This document shows positions 33,939-41,034 of a DNA stretch of 64,000 nt, in pieces. Position 1 is the stretch's first letter; the number at the start of each line of letters is the position of its first letter. The DNA comes from Mycobacterium marinum (GTDB lineage: Bacteria > Actinomycetota > Actinomycetes > Mycobacteriales > Mycobacteriaceae), in the NCBI RefSeq assembly GCF_003391395.1, contig NZ_CP024190.1, positions 2,294,001 through 2,358,000 on the forward strand. The letters are read 5' to 3'. Below the pieces are notes generated by a model that had not been told where the DNA came from, ran no database searches, and saw only the letters and a program-made list of their open reading frames with translations. The position numbers and the translations under genes are program-made.

Positions 33939-34419
33939 TGTAGTCGTTCTCTTGGTGGGGGCCCAACTGAAATGTTCTGGTGCCACTCACCGTGAACCCG
34001 CGTTTGGCGTAGAAGCGTTGGGCCCGTTGGTTTTCCTGGTTCACCCCGAGCCATACTCGGCGGGCTCCCCAGTCTTGGGCGGTAGTGAGCGCATTGTCCA
34101 TCAGCGCCTTGGCGGTTCCGGTGCCGTGCTGGTCGGGCAATAGGTACAGCTTGGACAACTCGACATCGCAGTCGTCGGTATCGGCGCGAACGAGCATGGC
34201 GTAGCCCACAATTCGGCCGCCAGCGCGAGCGGCAAGAATGGTGCGCTGCGGATCGTTGAGATATTCGGCGAACCGGTCGCCCGACAAGTTGGTCTCGATG
34301 AACGACGCGACGTGTTCGGCCGGTGCCGACGGCGGACAAGCCAGCGGGAAGGTGCGCGCGGCCACCGCACCCAACTCGGCGGCGTCGACGGGGCCCGCCG
34401 CGGCGATCTGGACGTTCAG
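33916..34419 (-). CDS. GNAT family N-acetyltransferase (Rv2669-like), probable CTG start
   Basis: A 167-residue acetyltransferase; acetyl-CoA motif A is LYLLPDQHGTGTAKAL (about residues 92-107) followed by VNQENQRAQRFYAKRGF, the classic GNAT C-terminal block. No ATG, GTG or TTG gives an N-terminus aligned with the M. tuberculosis protein (MNIEIRRAGPPDA); the homologous codon is CTG at 34419 (LNVQIAAAGPVDA), two bases after the stop of the upstream gene, so translation is probably by re-initiation. Earlier in-frame sequence is out of family. Substrate unknown. Confidence 0.8.
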   Translation of the reverse strand: MNVQIAAAGPVDAAELGAVAARTFPLACPPSAPAEHVASFIETNLSGDRFAEYLNDPQRTILAARAGGRIVGYAMLVRADTDDCDVELSKLYLLPDQHGTGTAKALMDNALTTAQDWGARRVWLGVNQENQRAQRFYAKRGFTVSGTRTFQLGPHQENDYIMVRELR

Positions 34420-34420
34420 C

Positions 34421-34981
34421 TCAGAGGTTCCACTGTGCGAGGTGCTGGCCGGTCTTGCGGTCCAGCAGCACGACGACGGAGACCGGATCGCGATAGGCGT
34501 CCCAGTACACCCCGCCGCGCACGATCGAGCCTTGTGGTGCGTTGCCCAGTGCGGCGTCCAGCCAATCCGGTGCGTCGCAGGGGCGCGGCTTGTAGGCGTC
34601 GGCGAATTGGGTGACGCCGTCGAAGCTGAAATTGGTGGCCATGATGAAGGAATTGGGCACCCGGACCGCACGGACCGTCACGTCGGCGCGGTTCACCGAG
34701 CTGCCGGGGAAGCTCTTTACCGGCACGCCGCTGCGGGTGTAGCCGAATCCCGGCGGTGGATCGACCGGTACCACGTTGCTCACGGTGACATCGGCGACGT
34801 AGGTGCCGGTATCGACTCGAAGCGTGTCACCGATGTGTCCGATCGGCGCATCGCCGGCCCAGGCGCGGGGAGCGGCCGAGTTCAATGCCAGCACCCCGGC
34901 ACCGGCGGCGAGCAAGACGGCAAAGACGGGGGCCGCGAGAACGACGAGGGCGGAGCGAACAACCTTCGGCCAGCGGTGCAT
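34421..34981 (-). CDS. Exported protein (Rv2668-like)
   Basis: A 186-residue secreted or membrane-anchored protein. A hydrophobic segment at residues 10-35 (SALVVLAAPVFAVLLAAGAGVLAL) follows a short basic N-terminus, and ends in AWAGDA; the mature part is a beta-rich domain resembling the DUF4352/immunoprotective type (YVADVTVSNVVPVD). The ATG at 34981 is preferred because GAGGAGG is five bases upstream. It precedes the acetyltransferase by two bases. Function unknown. Confidence 0.85.
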   Translation of the reverse strand: MHRWPKVVRSALVVLAAPVFAVLLAAGAGVLALNSAAPRAWAGDAPIGHIGDTLRVDTGTYVADVTVSNVVPVDPPPGFGYTRSGVPVKSFPGSSVNRADVTVRAVRVPNSFIMATNFSFDGVTQFADAYKPRPCDAPDWLDAALGNAPQGSIVRGGVYWDAYRDPVSVVVLLDRKTGQHLAQWNL

Positions 34982-35059
34982 GTTTGCCTCCTCGGCGCCC
35001 TGTTCTGCGACCTTCGCATGATTACACATGCGGCAATGCGAAGGGGAGGGGTTAAGTCT

Positions 35060-35803
35060 TCAGGACTTGCCGGGCCGGCCGTCCGGTCCGTGGCCGGTCA
35101 ACGATTCGAGTGCGCTGCTCAGATCGGCCTCCGCACGTGACTTCTCGACACCGGATCGGTGTAGCGGTCCGGCTCCGTCCTCGAGTTCGAGCAGCGCGAG
35201 CAGCATGTGCTCGGTGCCGATGTAGTTGTGGCCGAGCCGAAGGGCCTCACGGAAGGTCAGTTCCAGCACCTTGCGCGCCGGCCCACTGAACGGGATGAGG
35301 GCAGGGGTTTCGCCGGTGGCCGCGGGTAGGCGCACCGACGCGCGCAGGGCCTCGGTGTCGATCGCTTGCATCCGCAGCAGCGCGGTGGCCAGCGCGGCGG
35401 GGTCGGCCAGCACTCCCAGCAGCAGGTGGTCGGGGGTGATCTCGTCGTTGGCGCCTTGGTGGGCGGCGTTTTGGGCGGCGACCACCGCGCTGCGAGCGCG
35501 TGGCGTGAAGCGTCCGAAGCCTTGCTCCGGGTCCAGCGTGGTGGCTTCGGCTCGGGGGACGAATCGCTTCTGTGCGGCCTGTTTGGTCACTCCCATGCTC
35601 TTGCCGATGTCGGTCCATGAGGCTCCGGAACGACGCGCCTGGTCGACGAAGTGTCCGATCAGATGGTCGGCGATCTCGCCGAGGTGTTCGGCGGCCAGGA
35701 CGGCGTCGGTCAGTTGGTCCAGCGCGTTGGTGTGGACCTGTTTGATCGCGTCGATCAGTTCGTCGAGGCGGACGGGATAGGTGATTTTCGTCGACTCGGC
35801 CAC
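35060..35803 (-). CDS. clpC2: ClpC2, HTH and Clp N-domain protein
   Basis: A 247-residue protein combining an N-terminal helix-turn-helix-like region (residues 58-82, SWTDIGKSMGVTKQAAQKRF) with a double Clp-N domain (about 95-235) resembling ClpC1's N-terminal domain. It has no AAA ATPase module. In mycobacteria ClpC2 binds cyclomarin-type compounds and is reported to regulate its own gene. It starts at a GTG directly abutting a perfect inverted repeat; a promoter and two operator-like repeats cover the 50 bp upstream, and the message is probably leaderless. Confidence 0.9.
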   Translation of the reverse strand: MAESTKITYPVRLDELIDAIKQVHTNALDQLTDAVLAAEHLGEIADHLIGHFVDQARRSGASWTDIGKSMGVTKQAAQKRFVPRAEATTLDPEQGFGRFTPRARSAVVAAQNAAHQGANDEITPDHLLLGVLADPAALATALLRMQAIDTEALRASVRLPAATGETPALIPFSGPARKVLELTFREALRLGHNYIGTEHMLLALLELEDGAGPLHRSGVEKSRAEADLSSALESLTGHGPDGRPGKS

Positions 35804-35826
35804 GTCGTCAACGATAGGTTGACGAC
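35804..35826 (-). promoter_or_regulatory. ClpC2 proximal operator overlapping the -10 hexamer
   Basis: Perfect inverted repeat GTCGTCAAC-GATAG-GTTGACGAC. On the minus strand the -10 hexamer TATCGT (plus-strand 35811-35816) lies inside it, seven bases before the GTG of clpC2. Occupation would block polymerase binding. Confidence 0.75.
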
Positions 35827-35834
35827 GGCGGCTT

Positions 35835-35853
35835 CGTCAACGCTAGGTTGACG
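35835..35853 (-). promoter_or_regulatory. ClpC2 distal operator containing the -35 TTGACG
   Basis: Perfect inverted repeat CGTCAAC-GCTAG-GTTGACG, the same core as the proximal site, with centres 29 bp apart. On the minus strand its TTGACG (35835-35840) is 18 bp from the -10 TATCGT, so the site covers a good -35 element. Confidence 0.75.
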
Positions 35854-35911
35854 ATCTTGGCGTGTTCTCCGGGATGCAGGGATGGCGCCGGTCTGGGACC
35901 ATCAGGGGGAT

Positions 35912-36235
35912 ATGAAGCTCTTGGTTGGGGTGACAGGGTTGGCCGTCATGGTCGGCCTGGCCGCACCCGCACAGGCCGATGCCAACGATGACGCATTCCT
36001 GGTTGCGCTGGGAAAGGCCGGCATCACCTATCCGGACGCGGCGCGGGCGATCGCGGCCGCCAAATGGATATGTCAGCAAGTGAACAACGGGACTCAGACG
36101 GTCGACGTCGTCAAGCAGGTGCAGAGCTCCAACTCCGGGCTCCAAGAAGATGGCGCAGCCAAGTTCACCGCGATCGCGGCCAATGCCTATTGCCCCACGA
36201 TCCTTTCCGGCCACGGCGCAAACCCTCCCGGCTGA
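35912..36235 (+). CDS. DUF732 secreted protein
   Basis: A 107-residue small exported protein. A signal peptide of about 22 residues ends at APAQADA; the mature domain is the DUF732 helical fold common in mycobacteria, with two cysteines (C-Q-Q and Y-C-P) that could form its disulfide and the motif FLVALGKAGITYPDAA. The ATG at 35912 is preferred over 35882 because it gives the signal sequence and follows AGGGGG. Role unknown; many paralogues occur in mycobacteria. Confidence 0.85.
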   Translation: MKLLVGVTGLAVMVGLAAPAQADANDDAFLVALGKAGITYPDAARAIAAAKWICQQVNNGTQTVDVVKQVQSSNSGLQEDGAAKFTAIAANAYCPTILSGHGANPPG

Positions 36236-36288
36236 GCCCGCTAGGCCATTGCGCGCTCTGAGCCGGGCAAATCAGGCAAGCTGGACGG

Positions 36289-37248
36289 ATGAGACCGACG
36301 CTGGCCGCCGCGGCCCTAGCCGGTGCAAGCGGTCTGGTCGGCTGGGGTGGTGCCCGGGCCCTGGCCCGCCGAATCGAGCGCAATCCCGACCCGTTTCCCA
36401 GGGAACGGTTGCTGGCCGAACCACAAGGTGAGCGGGTCGCGATCACCCGCCCCGACGGGACCGTGCTGCATGCGTTGGTGGCAGGCCGGGGGACGCCGGT
36501 GATTTTGGTCCATGGCTACTGCGCCAGCCTCATCGAGTGGAATTTCGTCTGGGACGAACTGCTGGCCCGGGGCCTGCGGGTGATTGCCTTTGATCAGCGC
36601 GGCCATGGCCGGTCGACACTGGGCGCCGAGGGAATCGGATCGGAGCCCATGGCCGACGATCTTGCCGCGGTGCTGCACCACTTCGACATCCGCGACGGCG
36701 TGCTGGTCGGACATTCGATGGGGGGCTTCGTCAGCATCCGCGCCCTGCTCGACCATGGTGCCCTGGCACAGCGGCTGCGCGCGGTGGTGCTGTTCGCCAC
36801 CTGGGCGGGCCGGGTGCTGGACGGGGCTCCGCAGAACCGCCTGCAGATCCCGCTGCTGGAACGCGGGATCCTGCAACGGCTGCTGCGCAGCAGGACCATC
36901 GCGGTGCTGTTCGGGGCGGCACAGTGCGGGGCGCGTCCGTCACCGGCAATGATCTCGGTATTCCTCGACTGGTTCCATCAACATCTCGACCGGCACGGAC
37001 CGCACCTACCCATCGTGCGGGCGTTCTCGCGCGAGGATCGCTATCCACGGCTGGCCGAGATCTCGGTGCCGGCGGTGGTGATGGTGGGCTCCTCGGATCG
37101 CACCACCCCGCCCAGCCACTCGCACCGGCTGGCCGCCGGAATTCCGGGTGCCCGGCTGGTCACCGTGCCCGGCGCGGGACACCTGCTGAACTGGGAGGCG
37201 GTTGACGAGCTGGCCGAAGTCGTCGAATCCTTTGCGGCGCAGCGGTGA
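36289..37248 (+). CDS. Alpha/beta hydrolase
   Basis: A 319-residue lipase/epoxide-hydrolase-like enzyme. The catalytic serine is in GHSMGG (Ser143), oxyanion loop HGYCAS around residue 75, AFDQRGHGRS near 100, with Asp in GSSDRTTPPS and His in GAGHLLNWE near the end. A short hydrophobic N-terminus (AAAALAGASGLVGW) may anchor it in the membrane. One base overlaps the TPR gene start (TGATG), so both are translated together. Substrate unknown. Confidence 0.88.
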   Translation: MRPTLAAAALAGASGLVGWGGARALARRIERNPDPFPRERLLAEPQGERVAITRPDGTVLHALVAGRGTPVILVHGYCASLIEWNFVWDELLARGLRVIAFDQRGHGRSTLGAEGIGSEPMADDLAAVLHHFDIRDGVLVGHSMGGFVSIRALLDHGALAQRLRAVVLFATWAGRVLDGAPQNRLQIPLLERGILQRLLRSRTIAVLFGAAQCGARPSPAMISVFLDWFHQHLDRHGPHLPIVRAFSREDRYPRLAEISVPAVVMVGSSDRTTPPSHSHRLAAGIPGARLVTVPGAGHLLNWEAVDELAEVVESFAAQR

Positions 37249-38915
37249 TGACGGCCGGCGAGCAATATTTCGACCTCGGCAGTTACCACCGGCCGGTCCA
37301 GACCCCCTCCGCCCAGGCGCAGGTCTGGTTCGACCGGGCGATGGTGTGGGCGTACGCGTTCAATCACGAAGAGTCGATCCGCTGCTTTGAACGGGCGCTG
37401 GACCTTGATCCCGGCCTGGCCATTGCGCGGTGGGGGATCGCCTACGCGGTGGGCCCGAACTACAACAAGCCGTGGGCGGCATTCGACCCCGTCGATATGA
37501 CCACGTCACTGGCCCGCGCACGCATGGAGCTGTCCCTGGCCGCCCAAGGGCGGGCCAGTCCGGTCGACCAAGGCCTGGTCGCGGCGCTGCAAGCCCGCTT
37601 CCCGACCGACGACCCCGACGACGCGGAGGCGCTGCGCGCCGGCCTGGGCGCCTACGCCGACGCAATGGCCGCGCTGGCCGCCGCCTATCCGGCCGATGTC
37701 GACGTGCAGGCCCTGGCCGCCGACGCGCTGCTCAACGTCACCGCCTGGGCCCTGTGGGACACGGCGACCGGGGAGCCGGCCGCCGGCTCGCGGGTGCTCG
37801 AGGCCAAGCGCCTCCTGGACCAGGCACTGGCCACTCCCGCGGGCCGGGCCCATCCGGGAGTCCTGCACCTGTACCTGCACGCCATGGAGATGTCGGCGAC
37901 CCCCGAGGTTGCCCTGCCGGCGGCCGACCTGTTGCGCGGCTTGGTGCCCGACGCCGGGCATCTGCAGCACATGCCTAGCCATATCGACGTGTTGTGCGGC
38001 GACTACCGCAGCTCGGTGCTGGCCAATCTTGCTGCGGTGCGGGCGGATCGGCGGTTCGTCAGTCGCGAGGGCCCGCTGAACTTCTACTCGCTCTACCGCG
38101 CGCACGACCTGCACTTCATCGTGTACTCGGCGATGTTCGAAGGGCAATCGCAGATCGCGCTGCGGGCCGCCGACGAGCTGGCCGGCCAGCTGGGGGCCGA
38201 GCTGCTATCGATCGAGTCTCCGCCGATGGCCGACTGGCTCGAGGCGTTCGTGCCGCTGCGGACCCACGTGCTGGTGCGGTTCGGCAGCTGGCAGGAGCTG
38301 ATCGCACAACCACTGCCGTGCGACCGGGACCTCTACTGCACCACGACGGCCACGATTCACTATGGCCGTGGCGTCGCCCTGGCGGCCACCGGCCAACTCG
38401 CTCAGGCCCATGCCGAGCGCGCCGCGTTCGTCGAGGCATGCGCGCGGGTGCCGGAGTCGCGGTACCTGTTCAACAACACCAGCCGCGACATCCTCGCGGT
38501 GGCCGCGGCCATGCTCGACGGTGAGATCGCCTACCGCGACGGGCGTTTCGACGAGGCCTTCGCTCACCTGCGGCGCGCGGTGACACTCGATGACACGCTG
38601 CCCTACGACGAGCCCTGGGGCTGGATGCAGCCCACCCGGCATGCGTATGGGGCGCTGCTGCTCGAACAGGGCCATGTCGAGGAGGCGGCCGCGGTGTATG
38701 CCGCCGATCTGGGACTGGACCCCACCCTGGCCCGGCCGTGTCAGCATCCCGGAAACGTTTGGAGCCTGCATGGGTATCACGAGTGCCTGCAGCGGCTCGG
38801 TCGAACCGGGGAGGCCGCCATCATCGGCCAGCAGCTCGCGCTGGCCACCGCGCGTGCCGACGTGCCGATCCGCGCCTCGTGTGCGTGCCGAGTTACGGCG
38901 TGCTGCGACCAGTGA
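37248..38915 (+). CDS. Tetratricopeptide repeat protein
   Basis: A 555-residue soluble protein with TPR-like helix pairs, clearest at residues 25-75 (WFDRAMVWAYAFNHEESIRCFERAL) and 400-500. The C-terminus ends ASCACRVTACC, close to the ASCxCR ending seen in this family. No catalytic domain is visible, so it is probably a scaffold or adaptor; its partner may be the coupled hydrolase. Its last 23 bases overlap the end of the convergent permease gene. Confidence 0.8.
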   Translation: MTAGEQYFDLGSYHRPVQTPSAQAQVWFDRAMVWAYAFNHEESIRCFERALDLDPGLAIARWGIAYAVGPNYNKPWAAFDPVDMTTSLARARMELSLAAQGRASPVDQGLVAALQARFPTDDPDDAEALRAGLGAYADAMAALAAAYPADVDVQALAADALLNVTAWALWDTATGEPAAGSRVLEAKRLLDQALATPAGRAHPGVLHLYLHAMEMSATPEVALPAADLLRGLVPDAGHLQHMPSHIDVLCGDYRSSVLANLAAVRADRRFVSREGPLNFYSLYRAHDLHFIVYSAMFEGQSQIALRAADELAGQLGAELLSIESPPMADWLEAFVPLRTHVLVRFGSWQELIAQPLPCDRDLYCTTTATIHYGRGVALAATGQLAQAHAERAAFVEACARVPESRYLFNNTSRDILAVAAAMLDGEIAYRDGRFDEAFAHLRRAVTLDDTLPYDEPWGWMQPTRHAYGALLLEQGHVEEAAAVYAADLGLDPTLARPCQHPGNVWSLHGYHECLQRLGRTGEAAIIGQQLALATARADVPIRASCACRVTACCDQ

Positions 38916-40293
38916 CGGGGTCGCCGCCCAGGCGCGCGGGCAACCTTCGCCGGGCTATCCGATAACCTAGGGCCGCGGCGGCGGCGAGGCCGGCGCCGAT
39001 AGCGAGGTCCTTGACTTCCTGGGTGGCCAGCGTCACGACGACGCCCGCGATTGCCAGCAGCGGCGGCAGCGGCCACAGCGGCATCCGAAAGGGCCGCACC
39101 AAGTCGCGGTCTCGAAGGCGACAGACGATCGCCGACGACGCCACCAGCAGATACACGATGGCGATGATCACGCCGGTGAACGTGATGAGCTTGGGCAGCG
39201 ACATGAAGACGCACAGCAGGCCGTTGCCGAGGAAGAGGAAGAGGAATCCGTGCACCGGGACCCGCGACCGGGTTGACAGTCGACCGAACAGAGGTTGCAG
39301 CCGTCGCGGCAGTATCCCATCCCTGGCCGCGGCGTAGTAGACGCGCGCATACCCGAGGTTTGCCGCCAGGCCGGTATCGAACATCGCCACCACCACGCCG
39401 GCGACCAGAACCGTCGCGCCGGCCGGACCCATCATTTGGCGAGCAAGAAACTCGACCGCAGAACCATCGGTGATGGCGGCGGGAATGTCGCGGATGGCCA
39501 GGGTCGCGGCGATCACCGCGACGCACTCGACCACGACGGCCAGGACCGCGGACAAGACCACGGCGTGCGGAATCGCGCGTCGTGATCCCGCCGTCTCTTC
39601 GGAGAAATACAGCGGCCAGTCGTAGCCATTGAAGGCAAACAGCGCCGGACCGACGGCAGCGAAGATGCCGGCGATGCCGACACCAACGAGGGCGCCGCCG
39701 GGCCCGGCCGTCACCGGCTGGGTGAACGGGTTGGTGACCGCGGAAGCGTGCGCGAAGGCCACGACGGTGAAGACGATGATCACGGCCAGTTCGAGGGCCA
39801 GCATGGCCGCGACGACCCAGCTGGCCGGGGCGATCTTGCCGATCGATAGCGCCGTGATGAGCGCCATCATCCCCAGCGCCAGCCACTGCACCGGTACGGC
39901 GGCGCCGATCAGCGACGACAGATACGTCGCCGCGGCGACCAGGATGGCGGCCGTCGAGACCACTCCGAGCAGCAGGAACAGCACGCTGGTGACGCCACCC
40001 GCTACGGGGCCGATGGCGCGGCGCACGATCGTGTAGGCGCCGCCGGCGGAGGGAAAGACCGAGCCGACCTCGGCGTAACACAGCGCCATACACACCGCGA
40101 TGGCGGAGCCAATGACAAACGCCCACACGACGCCGGTTCCGGCGATCTGCAGCCCGTCGCCGTAGATCAAGAACACCGACGTCGTCGGGGAAATCGCGGA
40201 GACCGCGATCGCCAGCACGTTGCGTGGCCGTAGCGCCGATGCCGCAAGAGTTGCCGGCGCGGCCTCGGCCCGCCGCTGTCGCCCTTCAGACAT
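38893..40293 (-). CDS. APC-family amino acid or amine permease
   Basis: A 466-residue transporter with about twelve helices. First-helix signature LAIAVSAISPTTSVFLIYGDG and EVGSVFPSAGGAYTIVRRAIGP are typical of the APC superfamily, distinct from the KimA-like gene at 5.4 kb. The ATG at 40293 is chosen; GTG 40308 would put GGAG directly against the start. A perfect 11-2-11 inverted repeat lies 21 bp upstream, between this gene and the tRNA cluster. Substrate not predictable. Confidence 0.85.
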   Translation of the reverse strand: MSEGRQRRAEAAPATLAASALRPRNVLAIAVSAISPTTSVFLIYGDGLQIAGTGVVWAFVIGSAIAVCMALCYAEVGSVFPSAGGAYTIVRRAIGPVAGGVTSVLFLLLGVVSTAAILVAAATYLSSLIGAAVPVQWLALGMMALITALSIGKIAPASWVVAAMLALELAVIIVFTVVAFAHASAVTNPFTQPVTAGPGGALVGVGIAGIFAAVGPALFAFNGYDWPLYFSEETAGSRRAIPHAVVLSAVLAVVVECVAVIAATLAIRDIPAAITDGSAVEFLARQMMGPAGATVLVAGVVVAMFDTGLAANLGYARVYYAAARDGILPRRLQPLFGRLSTRSRVPVHGFLFLFLGNGLLCVFMSLPKLITFTGVIIAIVYLLVASSAIVCRLRDRDLVRPFRMPLWPLPPLLAIAGVVVTLATQEVKDLAIGAGLAAAAALGYRIARRRLPARLGGDPVTGRSTP

Positions 40294-40313
40294 GAGAACT
40301 ACGTACACCTCCG

Positions 40314-40337
40314 CCGCAGAGACGACCGTCTCTGCGG
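40314..40337. promoter_or_regulatory. Perfect 24-bp inverted repeat upstream of the permease
   Basis: Arms CCGCAGAGACG and CGTCTCTGCGG around AC. It lies 21 bp before the permease ATG and about 86 bp after the 3' end of the tRNA-Val gene. The almost contiguous arms and lack of a T-run favour an operator over a tRNA terminator, but either is possible. Confidence 0.55.
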
Positions 40338-40423
40338 TTCGAACGGTAGGCGACGGTGTGGCCGAATTCGACCACGAGAATTGATGAGCAGTGCTAGGTG
40401 GAACCTGCGAACTGCGCTGACTC

Positions 40424-40498
40424 TGGTGCGCGATACTGGGATTGAACCAGTGACCTCTTCCGTGTCAGGGAAGCGCTCTCCCGCTGAGCTAATCGCGC
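40424..40498 (-). tRNA. tRNA-Val (anticodon GAC)
   Basis: Cloverleaf with acceptor GCGCGAT/ATCGCGC, D arm TTAGCTCAGCGGGAGAGC, anticodon GAC in CCCTGACACGG, and T arm GGTTCAATCCC; CCA is encoded. Length 75 including CCA. First of three minus-strand tRNA genes in order Gly, Cys, Val of transcription. Confidence 0.95.
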
Positions 40499-40513
40499 TG
40501 GGGGGATCAAATC

Positions 40514-40587
40514 TGGAGGTGGAGACGGGAATCGAACCCGTGTGCACGGCTTTGCAGGCCGTTGCCTCACCACTCGGCCACTCCACC
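40514..40587 (-). tRNA. tRNA-Cys (anticodon GCA)
   Basis: Acceptor GGTGGAG/CTCCACC, anticodon GCA in GGCCTGCAAAGCC, T arm GGGTTCGATTCCC, discriminator U as expected for Cys, and encoded CCA. Length 74. Confidence 0.95.
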
Positions 40588-40616
40588 GCTGGGGATTGAT
40601 GCCACTTGCACCTTCG

Positions 40617-40689
40617 AGCGGATGACGGGATTCGAACCCGCGACCCTCACCTTGGCAAGGTGATGCGCTACCAACTGCGCTACATCCGC
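40617..40689 (-). tRNA. tRNA-Gly (anticodon GCC)
   Basis: Acceptor GCGGATG/CATCCGC, anticodon GCC in CACCTTGCCAAGGTG, T arm GGGTTCGAATCCC. CCA is not encoded, unlike the neighbouring Val and Cys genes. Length 73. Confidence 0.95.
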
Positions 40690-40859
40690 GCGCAACGGGC
40701 GAGATCGTCGTCCGGTGCGAAGCAAGACATTAGTCCACCTGAGCGGACGGGCACAAATCGCGAGGTCCTTTGGGGCGCTTTGGTGGTCGCCGGCTCAGAC
40801 GGCGCGTTCATTGACGCCGTGGATCGTGCTAGTCTTCCTCCTCGTTGCCGTTCGGCGCC

Positions 40860-40931
40860 GGTCCCGTGGCTCAGTGGGAGAGCGTCCGCTTCACACGCGG
40901 AAGGTCGCTGGTTCGATCCCAGCCGGGACCA
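40860..40931 (+). tRNA. tRNA-Val (anticodon CAC)
   Basis: Acceptor GGTCCCG/CGGGACC, anticodon CAC in CGCTTCACACGCG, T arm TGGTTCGATCCCA; CCA not encoded. It is on the opposite strand to the other three. Twelve bases downstream, an ATGGGT/ACCCAT hairpin with a T-rich loop (40944-40962) may end its transcript. Confidence 0.95.
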
Positions 40932-40943
40932 CAAGGTTTGTTT

Positions 40944-40962
40944 ATGGGTTTTCTTCACCCAT
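40944..40962 (+). terminator. Possible terminator hairpin after tRNA-Val(CAC)
   Basis: Six-base arms ATGGGT and ACCCAT around TTTCTTC. It is close behind the tRNA 3' end but no U-tract follows, so termination efficiency is uncertain. Confidence 0.35.
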
Positions 40963-41034
40963 GCCCGATGCGAACTCGCAATCAAGCACCGGCTTAGGGG
41001 CCGCGAGCGGCCGTCGGGCAGCGGTCGGTGGTGG

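Noticed and set aside
40617..40689. A missing CCA at the tRNA-Gly and tRNA-Val(CAC) 3' ends as a sign of pseudogenes
   Set aside because: Many mycobacterial tRNA genes lack encoded CCA, and both cloverleaves are otherwise complete.
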